Shown: positions 9,846 through 20,112 of the stretch, in pieces
How the letters are laid out: every line of letters begins with the position of its first letter
Numbering within the stretch: the first letter of the stretch is position 1
DNA from: Lachnospiraceae bacterium
Lineage (GTDB): Bacteria > Bacillota > Clostridia > Lachnospirales > Lachnospiraceae
NCBI GenBank assembly: GCA_022800815.1
Contig: JAAWRC010000006.1
Location: 1 to 64,000, forward strand
Direction: 5' to 3'
DNA: 64,000 nt
Program-made: the position numbers and the translations under genes
The notes under the pieces: generated by a model
Database searches by the model: none
Seen by the model: the letters and a program-made list of their open reading frames with translations, nothing else
Told to the model about the DNA's origin: nothing

Positions 9846-12395
9846 ATGATCCAGAAGCCGAAGAAATTTTTATTAATCAGTTTTACCTCTCTGATCCTTC
9901 TCTGTATCGGAGTCTTTTCCTGGGTGGCGTTTAGCATGTCACGGCGGAGCGAGGCCTCGATCAGCGAGATCGGGGCGATCTACATGGGAGAGATGAACAG
10001 GCAGCTTCAGCAGAAGTTTACGGCCATCGTTGAACTCAGGCTGTCCCAGGTGAAGGGGATCACGGAGCGGACAAGCCCCGAGGACGTGGAATTCGGTCCG
10101 GACATGAAGGAGGAGATGGCCTTAAGCGCCAGCGTCCGGGAGTTTACCTACCTGGGCCTTTATTCCAAGGATGGGACCTGTGACGTGATCTACGGGGGTC
10201 CGGTGGAGATCGTCGATCAGGAGCGATTCCTCTCCGTGCTTGCGGAGGGCAAAAAGATGGTGACCAACGGCACCGGACCGGACGGGGAACGGCTGTTGAT
10301 CTTGGGGATCAGCAGCGCTTACGACATGGAGGAGGAGGGAGAGACCGGCACGGCGCTGGTGGCGGGCATCCCCATGACCTACCTGCAGGAGGCCTTGGTC
10401 TTAAACGATGAAAACTCCTTGATTTACACCCATATCATCCATGCGGACGGGAGCTATGTGATCCGCACCGGGGACGCCTACCGGGAAAGCTATTTTGACC
10501 GCATGAGGGAGCAGTACGGCGGGTTTGACGGAAAAGGCGGCGAGGAGTACGTGAAGGAGCTGCAGGCGGCCATCGCCGGGAAGGAGGATTATTCGGCCCT
10601 GTTTTCCATGGACGGGGTACATAACCACATTTACTGCAGTCCGCTGTCCTTTTCGGACTGGTATCTGGTGAGCGTCATGCCTTTCGGGACGCTGGACGAC
10701 GCCGTCAACAGCCTGGGAAACCAGAGGGTTTACACCATGACCGGCGCCTGCATGATCATCATGGCCGCCATCATCGCCATTTTCGTGCTGTATTACCGGA
10801 TGTCCCAGAGGCAGATGAGGGAGCTCAACGAGGCGAAAGCGGAGGCGGTCAGGGCCAACCGGGCCAAGAGCGAATTCCTTTCCAACATGAGCCACGACAT
10901 CCGCACGCCCATGAACGGTATCGTGGGCATGGCGGCCATTGCCACCACCAACATTGACGACAAACAGAGGGTGCAGGACTGTCTGAGGAAGATCACCCTC
11001 TCCAGCAAGCACCTCCTGGGCCTGATCAACGACGTGCTGGACATGTCCAAGATCGAGAGCGGGAATCTGAGCCTCAACATCAACCAGATCTCCCTCAGGG
11101 AGACCATGGACAATATCGTGAATATCGTGCAGCCGCAGATCAGGGCCCGGAACCAGCATTTTGACATCTTCATCCAGAGGATTGAGACGGAGGAGGTCCA
11201 CTGTGACAGCATCCGTCTGAACCAGATTCTGATCAACCTGCTCTCCAACGCAATCAAATTCACGCCGGAGGAGGGGTATATCAACGTCTATCTGAGTCAG
11301 GAGCCTTCCCCCAGGGGAGAGGCTTATGTGCGGTGCCATTTCCGGGTGAAGGATACCGGGATCGGCATGGACCGGGAATTTCAGGAACACATTTTCGATA
11401 CCTTCTCCAGAGAGCAGAATGAGAGGGTGGACAAGATCGAAGGAACGGGCCTGGGGATGGCCATCACCAAATCCATCGTGGACGTGATGGAAGGCACCAT
11501 CGAGCTTGTCAGCGAGCCCGGAAAGGGCAGCGAGTTCCATATTGTTCTGGATATGGAGCGGGCCGAGGTGAAGGAGGAGGATATGGCCCTGCCGCCCTGG
11601 AGGATGCTGGTGGTGGACAACAACGAGGATCTGTGCTTAAGTGCCGTTTCCACCCTGAAGGAGATCGGCATAGAGGCGGAGTGGGCCGTGGACGGAAGGA
11701 CGGCAGTGAAGATGGTGAGGAAGCGCCATCTGGAGGAGGACGATTACGAGATCGTGCTCCTGGATTGGAAGATGCCTGGCATGGACGGCCTTGCCACTTT
11801 AAGAGAGATTCGCCGTTACCTGGGAGAGGCTACGCCCATCCTAATCATATCGGCCTACGACTGGAGCGATATTGAGGCCGAGGCCAAGCAGGCGGGTGCC
11901 CAGGGCTTTATCTCCAAGCCGTTGTTCAAGTCCAACCTGTACCTGGGACTCCGGCATTTCGCCGGCGTGGAGGAACCTGAGGTTCTGGTGGCGGAGACGG
12001 GGCAGGAGGAGTTTTTCGGGAAGCGGATTCTCCTCTCGGAGGATAATGACCTGAACTGGGAGATCGCCGAGGACATCCTGACGGAAGCCGGCTTTGAGGT
12101 GGAGCGGGCGGAAAACGGAAAAGTCTGCGTGGAACTCTTTGAAGACTCAGCCCTCGGCTATTATGACATTATCCTGATGGACATCCGCATGCCGGTGATG
12201 AACGGCTACGAAGCGGCGAAGGCCATCCGGGCGATGCCAAGGCCGGACAGCTCTCTCCCGATCATTGCCATGACGGCGGATGCATTCTCCGACGACATTA
12301 AGCATTGTATGGAGTGCGGTATGAATGAACACGTGGCGAAGCCCATCGACGTGGATCGTCTGAAACAGATTTTGAAAAAGTACCTGGGGCAATAG
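9846..12395 (+). CDS. Hybrid sensor histidine kinase (extracellular Cache-like sensor, HisKA, HATPase, two REC domains)
   Basis: N-terminal TM and second TM flank an extracellular domain; [17 protein letters not shown]-box; [12 protein letters not shown]; receivers with [13 protein letters not shown] and [13 protein letters not shown]. Confidence 0.9.
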   Translation: MIQKPKKFLLISFTSLILLCIGVFSWVAFSMSRRSEASISEIGAIYMGEMNRQLQQKFTAIVELRLSQVKGITERTSPEDVEFGPDMKEEMALSASVREFTYLGLYSKDGTCDVIYGGPVEIVDQERFLSVLAEGKKMVTNGTGPDGERLLILGISSAYDMEEEGETGTALVAGIPMTYLQEALVLNDENSLIYTHIIHADGSYVIRTGDAYRESYFDRMREQYGGFDGKGGEEYVKELQAAIAGKEDYSALFSMDGVHNHIYCSPLSFSDWYLVSVMPFGTLDDAVNSLGNQRVYTMTGACMIIMAAIIAIFVLYYRMSQRQMRELNEAKAEAVRANRAKSEFLSNMSHDIRTPMNGIVGMAAIATTNIDDKQRVQDCLRKITLSSKHLLGLINDVLDMSKIESGNLSLNINQISLRETMDNIVNIVQPQIRARNQHFDIFIQRIETEEVHCDSIRLNQILINLLSNAIKFTPEEGYINVYLSQEPSPRGEAYVRCHFRVKDTGIGMDREFQEHIFDTFSREQNERVDKIEGTGLGMAITKSIVDVMEGTIELVSEPGKGSEFHIVLDMERAEVKEEDMALPPWRMLVVDNNEDLCLSAVSTLKEIGIEAEWAVDGRTAVKMVRKRHLEEDDYEIVLLDWKMPGMDGLATLREIRRYLGEATPILIISAYDWSDIEAEAKQAGAQGFISKPLFKSNLYLGLRHFAGVEEPEVLVAETGQEEFFGKRILLSEDNDLNWEIAEDILTEAGFEVERAENGKVCVELFEDSALGYYDIILMDIRMPVMNGYEAAKAIRAMPRPDSSLPIIAMTADAFSDDIKHCMECGMNEHVAKPIDVDRLKQILKKYLGQ

Positions 12396-12445
12396 GCGGT
12401 TGCGAAACATGAGACGAAGGGAATATTCTGGTTTCGCAACTGACT
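12395..12445. repeat. Short inverted-repeat element (TTGCGAAAC family, minimal copy)
   Basis: AGGCGGTTGCGAAAC ... GTTTCGCAACTGACT; shares its core with elements at 19873 and 38311. Confidence 0.6.
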
Positions 12446-12478
12446 GTATCCGAGGGAATACGGGAAGGAGAAGAGAAT

Positions 12479-13714
12479 ATGAATGCAAAGAAATACGAGA
12501 TTGACACGGCGGAAAATCGGACGTTTTTGAAGGAAATCTCCATGGAACTCCTGGAGTTTGGGCGGAAATTTCCCGCACCGGGGGGGAGCGCCTATTATCT
12601 GAAGGAGGACGGGACGCCCTGGAAGGAGAAAAACAGGGAGGTCTATGAGACTTGCCGGATGGCTCACGTCTACGCCATCGGAGAGTTCCTTGGATTTAAG
12701 GGTGGAAAGGAGCTGGCGGAAGCCGCCATCCGGGCTCTTTGGGGAGAGATGAGGGATAAAGAAAACGGGGGCTGGTATGCCGGCCTTGACGCAGAGAACG
12801 CCCCTCTTTCCGGAAAGCTCTGTTACGCCCATGCCTTCGTGATCCTGGGAGCCTCCTCAGCGGTCCTGGCCGGCGTGGACGGGGCAAAGGAGCTTCTAGG
12901 GGAAGCCATCAAGACCTATGACCGCTATTTCTGGAATGAGGCGGAGGGGCTTTCCTGCGATACCTGGAACACGGAGTTTACGGTCCAGGATGATTACCGG
13001 GGCTTAAATGCCAATATGCACACGGTGGAGGCGTTCCTGGCGGCGGCGGACGTTCTGGAGGACGAGACTTACCGGGTCCGGGCCGGACGAATCATAAAGA
13101 ACGTGGTTTCCTGGGCGGAGAAGAACAGTTGGAGGATCCCGGAGCATTACACGAAGGAATGGGTCCCGGACCTTGACTGCAACAGGGAGCGGCCGGACGA
13201 TCCCTTCAAGCCTTACGGGGCGACGCCGGGACATGGGCTGGAGTGGTCCAGGCTGATCACTCAGTGGGCCCTTTCCGCTCATAAGGACCGGGCGGCGGCA
13301 CCCTATGTCGAGGCCGCAAAGAACCTGTATCACAGGGCCGTCTCGGACGGCTGGAATGCGGACGGAGCGCCGGGGGTCGTCTACACGACGGACTGGGATG
13401 GAAAGCCGGTGGTCCACGACCGGATGCACTGGACCCTGGCGGAGGCCATCAACACGGCTGCGGTTCTTTACCGGGTGACGGGGGAGGCGCAGTATGCGGC
13501 GGATTATGCGGAGTTCATGAAGTACTTGGACGAGACCGTGCTGGACCATGAGAACGGCTCCTGGTTCCACCAGCTTGACCGAAACAACCAGGTGGCTGGT
13601 ACCGTGTGGCCCGGCAAGCCGGATCTCTACCATGCCCTGCAGGCGTGCCTGATTCCCTACTATGCGCCCGAGGTCTCCATCGCCCTGGCCGTGAAGAGGA
13701 AGCAGGAGGTATAA
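12479..13714 (+). CDS. AGE-family aldose-ketose isomerase, YihS-like
   Basis: Full-length resemblance to YihS: ANMHTVEAFL, TPGHGLEWSRL, DGAPGVVYTTDWDGKPVVHDRMHW, ENGSWFHQLD, GKPDLYHALQ. Confidence 0.82.
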   Translation: MNAKKYEIDTAENRTFLKEISMELLEFGRKFPAPGGSAYYLKEDGTPWKEKNREVYETCRMAHVYAIGEFLGFKGGKELAEAAIRALWGEMRDKENGGWYAGLDAENAPLSGKLCYAHAFVILGASSAVLAGVDGAKELLGEAIKTYDRYFWNEAEGLSCDTWNTEFTVQDDYRGLNANMHTVEAFLAAADVLEDETYRVRAGRIIKNVVSWAEKNSWRIPEHYTKEWVPDLDCNRERPDDPFKPYGATPGHGLEWSRLITQWALSAHKDRAAAPYVEAAKNLYHRAVSDGWNADGAPGVVYTTDWDGKPVVHDRMHWTLAEAINTAAVLYRVTGEAQYAADYAEFMKYLDETVLDHENGSWFHQLDRNNQVAGTVWPGKPDLYHALQACLIPYYAPEVSIALAVKRKQEV

Positions 13715-14020
13715 AAATTTAAAGCAGTTCCCGTTGCTTCTCCGTATAGAAAGGAATGTTTATACGTTTTTCGGCAGCTCTTTTTCCAACCTTCAAACAC
13801 CCTCCACCGAGAGCCCATTCAGGCAGCCGACGATCTCTTCCGCAGACAGCGACACTGTTCTGTCCCCATGATACACGACAGACGTCCGGGATTTCAGGCA
13901 TGCGGCAGAGGATGTTGGATCCGACGAAATGGTACGATTTATCCTATTTTTTCTTGTGAACAGGGGTATAATAAAAAAAGGGAACCGTAGGAATCGCAAT
14001 GATTTGTCAGGGGGAAGTGT

Positions 14021-14773
14021 ATGGAATTTAAAACTTTCTGTACCGGCACTCGCACCACCTATCAGGAAATACAGGTGGAGCATGATCTGATTAATAAATT
14101 TTATGAAATCTGGAATCCCATGCAGGAACAGATTCTGTCGATTCCGGATGGTTGTGTGAATATCTGGTTTTTGTGGAATCAGAAACGGTGCCATGCCCGT
14201 CTGATAGGAAGCGCACTGACAGGAAAGCCCTCCCTGGTCAGCCGTCATGAACGCTGCTTTGGAATAAAATTCAACGCCGGAGTGGTGCCGGAGGTATTCT
14301 TAAATGATATCGGCCATATTATCAATAACAACTGTCCGGTCAATGTCTATAAAGACATCACCTTCATGGAGAAAGCCCTGGAGCGGCTGGGAAGCTTTGA
14401 AGAACGTGTCCTCTATGTGCTGGAGCGGGACAGCGTATTTGGAAAGAACCGGGTCAGCCCCATGACCAGGCAGATTGTGGAGGATGTGGCGGAAGCCATG
14501 GGAAAGCTGACGGTTTTTGAGTTGGCTCAGACTCTTGGTTACAGTCAGCATTATACCAATCTGGTGTTCCGAAAAAATATCGGGATGCCGATCAAGCAAT
14601 ATTCCGGCATTGTCCGCATTCAGCATGCCCTGTAAGGGATCGAGAAGAAGGATTGCGATTTTATTTACGAAAATCTGGGATATTACGACCAGTCCCATTT
14701 TATCCGGGAGTTTAAGCGTTATACGCTTCTGACGCCGAAATCTTACGATAAAGATGATTGGATATTTGTATAA
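14021..14773 (+). pseudogene. AraC-family regulator interrupted by an in-frame TAA (14633-14635)
   Basis: The frame before the stop ends ...VFRKNIGMPIKQYSGIVRIQHAL*; the same frame resumes GIEKKDCDFIYENLGYYDQSHFIREFKRYTLLTPKSYDK, the second half of an AraC HTH. Confidence 0.82.
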
Positions 14774-14787
14774 ATTGAGAGCGAAGA

Positions 14788-14852
14788 TTAAAAAGGGATC
14801 CCATGAAGATTCAAGATTTTGAAAAGCTTGGATTTTCATGGGATCCTTTTTG
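14788..14852 (+). terminator. Hairpin terminator after AraC pseudogene
   Basis: AAAAGGGATCCCATGAAGATTCAAG ... CTTGGATTTTCATGGGATCCTTTTT. Confidence 0.8.
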
Positions 14853-14959
14853 GCGATTTGGGATATTTCATAATGATACACCTTTTAAATGCGAAATTAT
14901 GTACGTTTTATACAATATTTTTTAAGGCCTGTCTTATACAATAATGCCAGAGACTTTTT

Positions 14960-16058
14960 TATGCACACGCCGATGCAGAGGAAAAGGATCTCCCGGAGGA
15001 TAAGAAAAGTCCGGAAGCTGTGAGAAGAGCCGTGCAAAAGCGGGCGGAGCATGGGATTTACGGGTATGTGTCCGAGGAGTCGGACCGGGCGTTTAAAGTG
15101 GCGGCGGGAGAATGGTTTGACCGGAGATATCACTGGAGAACGAAGACGGAGTGGATGACTTACATTCCCGCCGTGGTGCTGGCAATCAACGCAGTCATCC
15201 AGGAATGTTCGGAGCCGGGGGACGGTGTCATTATTCAGCCGCCGGTATATCGCCCCTTTATGGCTGGAATCATGAACAATCGAAGAAGCATATGTCGAAA
15301 TGCCTTGATTGAAAATAACGGGTATTACCGGATGGATTACGAAGGCTTGGAAAGGCTGGTCAGGCAGAAAGAAAACAAGGTTCTAATTTTATGTTCGCCG
15401 CACAATCCCGTAGGGAGGGTGTGGAGTCAGGAAGAATTGGAAAATATTCTTGCGATCTGTAGAAAATGGGGGGGGGGTAGTGATCTTCAGTGACGAGATC
15501 CATTCGGATTTTGTATTCGACAAAAACTTCATCCCCCTGGGACGGAATGCGGAGGAAGAAGATCAGGTGATTTCGGCCTGCTCCCCCATCAAGAGCTTCA
15601 ATATGGCGGGGCTGTAGGCGGCTCTGCTCATTGCAGAAAACGAGAATTTGAGGAAGCGGATACAGGGCAGGGTGATTGCTAACCGCCTTCCTTATTCCAA
15701 TGTGTTCGGGCCGATTGCCGGGGAGGCTGCCTACAGGTGCGGCGATGAATACATGGACAGCCTGCTGGCGTATCTCAGGCATAATTTTGAATTCGTAAAT
15801 GAATTCTGCGAAAAAGAACTAAACACTGTCCGCATGGTGCGGGCGGAGGGAACATATCTGGCCTGGCTCGATTTCAGGGGGACAGGGCTGGAATGTAAGG
15901 AAATCAACCGCCGGATCCTCGAACAGGCGAAAATCGCAGTTGATCCCGGGGAATGGTTTGGAGAGGAGGGACGGGGATTCGCAAGATTTAGCCTGGCCTG
16001 CGGGATGGATATGGTGAAGGAGGCCATGGGGAGGCTGAAGGAGATATTTCAAATATGA
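14960..16058 (+). pseudogene. MalY/PatB-type PLP-dependent aminotransferase remnant
   Basis: RAEHGIYGYV...CSPHNPVGRVWSQEEL, then a +1 frameshift at a G10 run (15468-15477), continuing VVIFSDEIHSDFVF...SFNMAGL*AALLIAEN (in-frame TAG) ...RFSLACGMDMVKEAMGRL. The N-terminus is degraded. Confidence 0.85.
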
Positions 16059-16093
16059 AAGGGGCATGGACGATAAAGAAAGAGGGATTATTT

Positions 16094-17170
16094 ATGAATC
16101 AAAAAGAAATCGGATTTTCCATGGAAGAATTTCAGGCAAGGATCGCAAAGGTGAAGGCGTCCATGGCGGAGCAGGGGCTTGCCATGCTGTTAGTGAATAC
16201 GCCTGAAAATGTGTTTTGTCTGACCGGGCATAAGTCACCGGGTTACTATATGTATATGTGCCTGGTAGTTCCCATGGAAGGGGAAATGACGCTGGTTTTA
16301 AGAAGAGGAGAGGTCGGAAATGCCATGGTGTATTCCTGGCTTTCCGGTGACGGGCTGGTAGCCTATGATGACACGGACGATCCCCTGCAGAAGACCGTGG
16401 ATGTGATTTTGAAAAAGGGATTGAAAGGCGGAAAGGTCGGCGTGGAGTTCACCTCCTGGTTCCTTACCACGAAGAATTTCCTGAGCCTGCAGGCGAAGCT
16501 TACGGGGGCGCAGGTGGTGGATTCCTCCGGTACGGTGGAAGCGGCCAGGATGATCAAATCCGCAAGAGAGATCGAATATATTGAGGCGTGCTGCCGCATT
16601 GCGGACGCAGCCCTGGCAAAGGGCATGGAAAAGGTTCGGCCCGGCAATAAGGAAAAAGAGGTGGCGGCGGCCTTCTTCTCGGAAATGTGTCTACAGGGCA
16701 GTGAGTATTACGGGACAGAGCCTTATGTGGCTTCCGGCCCCAGGGCAGGAGCCATGCATTCCTCCTGGGGGGAGAGGGTTATCCGGAATGGAGAGACCGT
16801 GCTTCTCGAGTTGGCTGCCACAGTGAACCGCTATAACGGCGCACTGATGCGGACGGTATGCCTTGGGAAACCTTCTCCGGTGATGGCAGAGTGGAGTAAG
16901 GTTTGCATTGAGCGGGCCGGTCTTTACGAAAACTACAGGAAGCGTACCGGATATTCCTTGGGCATTGCCTTTGCACCTGACTGGGGCGAGGGCCATATCA
17001 TGAGCCTCCAGAAGGGAGATCAGAGACTCTTACAGCCCGGCATGGTGTTCCCTCCGGCCCTCAGGGAACTTGGATAATACGGCGTGGGCTTCAGCGAGAC
17101 GGTCCTCGTGACAGAAACCGGCTGCAGGCCTTTCGGAAATACCAAGAGGGAACTTTTGATCATAGAGTAA
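16094..17170 (+). pseudogene. M24-family (Xaa-Pro/creatinase-like) peptidase interrupted by an in-frame TAA (17075-17077)
   Basis: The frame before the stop has the M24 fold; in-frame continuation YGVGFSETVLVTETGCRPFGNTKRELLIIE* is the conserved M24 C-terminus. Confidence 0.82.
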
Positions 17171-17254
17171 GACAGGTTATTTTGTAAGTTTTCGGCAAAA
17201 GAAAAAGTTAAGAGATCTTCTGTGAGTATTTTATGCAAAATCACAGAAAATCAC

Positions 17255-17283
17255 TTGACTGAATATTGTCGACAATATATAAT
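17255..17283 (+). promoter_or_regulatory. SigA-type promoter for the 2-oxoacid oxidoreductase operon
   Basis: TTGACT (17255-17260), 17-nt spacer, TATAAT (17278-17283). Confidence 0.85.
17263..17278. promoter_or_regulatory. Perfect 16-bp palindrome in the promoter spacer, candidate repressor operator
   Basis: ATATTGTCGACAATAT between -35 and -10. Confidence 0.75.
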
Positions 17284-17342
17284 ATACAAAAAGAAACTGT
17301 TTCCGGGGAACGGATCCCGATAGCAGGAAAGGAGAACACGAT

Positions 17343-18497
17343 ATGCCAATCGTAAAAGCATCAGAGAACCGCGTAAAGACCGGCGTACATTTTATGCTGG
17401 GCAACTACGCACTTGTGGAAGGCGCCATCAGCGCCGGGTGTAATTTCTTCGGCGGATATCCCATTACTCCCGCCAATGAGATTTCGGAGAGGATGTCCCA
17501 GAGGCTGCCGGAGGTGGGAGGCAGGTTTGTACAGGGGGAGGATGAGCTCTTCTCCATTTTTGCCTGTACAGGAGCGTCCCTGGCCGGCGGCAAGGTCATG
17601 ACGGCCACGGCCAGCGCCGGCTTCAATTACATGCAGGAAGGGCTCGGCTATGCCTATACCATCGAGGCGCCCCTGGTGATCGCCGACGTGCAGCGGTGCC
17701 GCGGAGAAAATTATGCCAGCCAGGCGGACGTGTATCAGATGCGTTACGGCGCCAGCGGCGATTACGAGGCCATCGTGGTCTGTCCTTCCTCCGTCCAGGA
17801 GCTTTATGACTATACCATCTGGGCCTTTAATCTGGCCGAGGAGTACCGGAATCCGGTCATCATCATGTCGGAGACCACCATCGCCCTGATGCGGGAGCGG
17901 CTGGACATCCCGGAGGCATCCAAGATTGACCTGTATAACAGAAACTATACCTCTCTGTCGCCGGAGGAGTACATGCCTTTTGCGGCGCCGGAGTTTGGCT
18001 GTCCCGATGCGGCTCCCCTGGGCGCCGGCTACCAGACGATCTATTCCCTGAATCCCCATGACGAGAAGGGGAGCATCGACTGGGATCCGGAGGTGTTCGA
18101 CCGGTTATACAAGAGAGTCTGCGGGAAGGTGAAGGAGAATGCGGACAAGATCTGCCGGACGGAGCGGATTTTGATGGACGATGCGGAATATGCGCTGATC
18201 GCCTATGGGAGCGAGGTGCGTCCGGCCATCGAGGCGGCGGAGCTTGCCAGGGAGTGCGGGATCAAGGCGGGCGTACTCAAGCTTTGCAACGTGTGGCCCG
18301 TTCCGGAGAAGGCCATCTCGGAGGTGTCGAGAGAGGTGAAAGGCATCTTTGCGGTGGAGATGAACATGGGCAAGTATGTGAATGAGATCGCGAGGGCGGC
18401 GGCGGGCCGGTGTCCAGTGGTTCCCATCACCAAGAATCTTGGCCTGGTACATACCGGCTACGAGATCTTTGAAGATATGAAAAAGGGGGTTAAGTAA
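17343..18497 (+). CDS. korA: 2-oxoacid:acceptor (ferredoxin) oxidoreductase, alpha subunit
   Basis: GCNFFGGYPITPANEISE, QGEDELFSIF, TATASAGFNYMQE; followed by beta and gamma subunits. Confidence 0.9.
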   Translation: MPIVKASENRVKTGVHFMLGNYALVEGAISAGCNFFGGYPITPANEISERMSQRLPEVGGRFVQGEDELFSIFACTGASLAGGKVMTATASAGFNYMQEGLGYAYTIEAPLVIADVQRCRGENYASQADVYQMRYGASGDYEAIVVCPSSVQELYDYTIWAFNLAEEYRNPVIIMSETTIALMRERLDIPEASKIDLYNRNYTSLSPEEYMPFAAPEFGCPDAAPLGAGYQTIYSLNPHDEKGSIDWDPEVFDRLYKRVCGKVKENADKICRTERILMDDAEYALIAYGSEVRPAIEAAELARECGIKAGVLKLCNVWPVPEKAISEVSREVKGIFAVEMNMGKYVNEIARAAAGRCPVVPITKNLGLVHTGYEIFEDMKKGVK

Positions 18498-18498
18498 G

Positions 18499-19308
18499 AT
18501 GAGTGAACTGAAAATCAATCCCAGAAGAAAATATTTGAGACCGGAGAAGCTTCCGCACTTTTTCTGCTCCGGCTGCGGCTGCGGCCAGGTGCTCAACTAC
18601 TATATGCAGGCGCTTGAGGAGCTTGACATGGATCCCAGGAAGATGGTCCATGTGGCGGGCGTGGGCTGCACGGCCAGAATCCCGGTCTACATCAAGACGG
18701 ACATGTTCCACGGCGTCCACGGAAGGACCCTGGCCTGGGCCACCGGCGTGAAGATGATGCAGCCGGATACGCCCGTGGTGATCTTTGCCGGTGACGGCGA
18801 CGTGGCTTCCATCGGCGGCAACCACCTGATCCATGCGGCCAGAAGGAACCTGGACGTGACGGTGGTCATGGTCAACAACATGAATTTCGCCATGACGGGG
18901 GGACAGGTGGCTCCCACCACGCCGGAGAAGGCGAGGACCATGACGACTCCCTACGGCAGCGCGGAACCCAGGTTCGACGTGTGCGCCCTGGCTCAGGCGG
19001 CGGGCGCCACCCACGTGGAGCGCTGGACCACGGCTCAGCCGATCCAGTGTAAGAAGGCCATGGAGCGGGCCCTCACCCATAAAGGGTTCTCCCTGATCGA
19101 GATCGTTTCCCAGTGTCCGACCCATTTCGGCCGCTATGCCTTGAAGACCGGTGATCCTAATGCGGTGATCGCCTGGATCAAGGAGCACACTTATACGGAT
19201 GCCCAGGCGAAGAAGATGAGTCCGGAGGAGATGGAAGGCAAGCTTCGCTGCGGCGAATACATCCGTGTGGAAAAGCCCGTCTACGAGGGCACCAACGAGT
19301 TAATGTGA
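18499..19308 (+). CDS. korB: 2-oxoacid:acceptor oxidoreductase, beta (TPP) subunit
   Basis: CSGCGCGQ; TPP motif AGDGDVASIGGNHLIHAARRNLDVTVVMVNN. Confidence 0.92.
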   Translation: MSELKINPRRKYLRPEKLPHFFCSGCGCGQVLNYYMQALEELDMDPRKMVHVAGVGCTARIPVYIKTDMFHGVHGRTLAWATGVKMMQPDTPVVIFAGDGDVASIGGNHLIHAARRNLDVTVVMVNNMNFAMTGGQVAPTTPEKARTMTTPYGSAEPRFDVCALAQAAGATHVERWTTAQPIQCKKAMERALTHKGFSLIEIVSQCPTHFGRYALKTGDPNAVIAWIKEHTYTDAQAKKMSPEEMEGKLRCGEYIRVEKPVYEGTNELM

Positions 19309-19321
19309 GGAGGAGAAGGAA

Positions 19322-19879
19322 ATGATTACATATCCCCAGAGAGTTACCTTATGCGGGTTCGGCGGGCAGGGAATCATTTTGTCTGCCGTGATTTTAGGGA
19401 CGACTGCCGTGACCAAGGGCAATCTGTATGCGGTTCAGACCCAGTCCTACGGCTCGGAGGCCCGGGGCGGCCAGTGCCAGGCGGAGTTGATTATTGACAG
19501 GAAGGTCATCAATTCTCCGGTGGCGGAGAAGAAGAACCTGCTTGTGGCCATGTTCCAGACGGCCTATGAGAAATACATTCCCACTTTGGAGGAGGACGGT
19601 GTTTTGGTGATTGATCCCGGTCTGGTGACGAAGATTACCCGTCCCATCGCCCACACTTTTGAGGTTCCGGCCACCCAGATCGCGGTGGATCTCGGCAACC
19701 GCATGGCGGCCAACATGGTCATGCTGGGCTTCTTAAGCGAGGCCCTTGGGCTGATCGGCCACCAGGACCTTCTGGACGTGGTGAAGGACAATGTGAATCC
19801 CAGGTTTGTGGAGCTCAACTTTAAGGCGGCGGAAGCGGGAGCCGCTTATGCGAAAGAGCACAACTTATATTTCAGGTAA
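19322..19879 (+). CDS. korC: 2-oxoacid:acceptor oxidoreductase, gamma subunit
   Basis: CGFGGQGIILSAVILG ... QTQSYGSEARGGQCQAELII. Confidence 0.92.
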   Translation: MITYPQRVTLCGFGGQGIILSAVILGTTAVTKGNLYAVQTQSYGSEARGGQCQAELIIDRKVINSPVAEKKNLLVAMFQTAYEKYIPTLEEDGVLVIDPGLVTKITRPIAHTFEVPATQIAVDLGNRMAANMVMLGFLSEALGLIGHQDLLDVVKDNVNPRFVELNFKAAEAGAAYAKEHNLYFR

Positions 19880-20086
19880 TTGCGAAACCGCAAAAATTTG
19901 TCGGATATTCTGACAATATTTCCGGGAGAAGCCCTCTGCGCCATGGAAGCAAGACCAGGGAAGGCAGGAGGGACGAATCCCGAGTGCCTTCTGTGGTTCT
20001 GGGCTTGCTGGAATGGTTGGCGCTGCAGGCCTCGAACGGACATATTGACAGAATATCCCTTCAATTCCACGTTTTGTAATTACCTG
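19873..20086. repeat. Fold-back/MITE-like element, about 214 bp, family A
   Basis: Terminal inverted repeats CAGGTAATTGCGAAA / TTTTGTAATTACCTG; internal arms GGATATTCTGACAATAT / ATATTGACAGAATATCC. About 60 nt of the left end closely match 38311 onward. Confidence 0.75.
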
Positions 20087-20112
20087 ATACTACTTATATT
20101 AAAGGAGAGACC

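Noticed and set aside
10401-11540. 379-aa minus-strand ORF within the hybrid kinase
   Set aside because: Antisense to conserved HisKA/HATPase sequence.
14633-17077. Stop-codon reassignment or recoding (pyrrolysine/selenocysteine) explaining in-frame stops
   Set aside because: Both TAA and TAG are involved, a frameshift co-occurs, the N-terminus of one gene is lost, and TAA/TAG/TGA terminate normal genes throughout the window.
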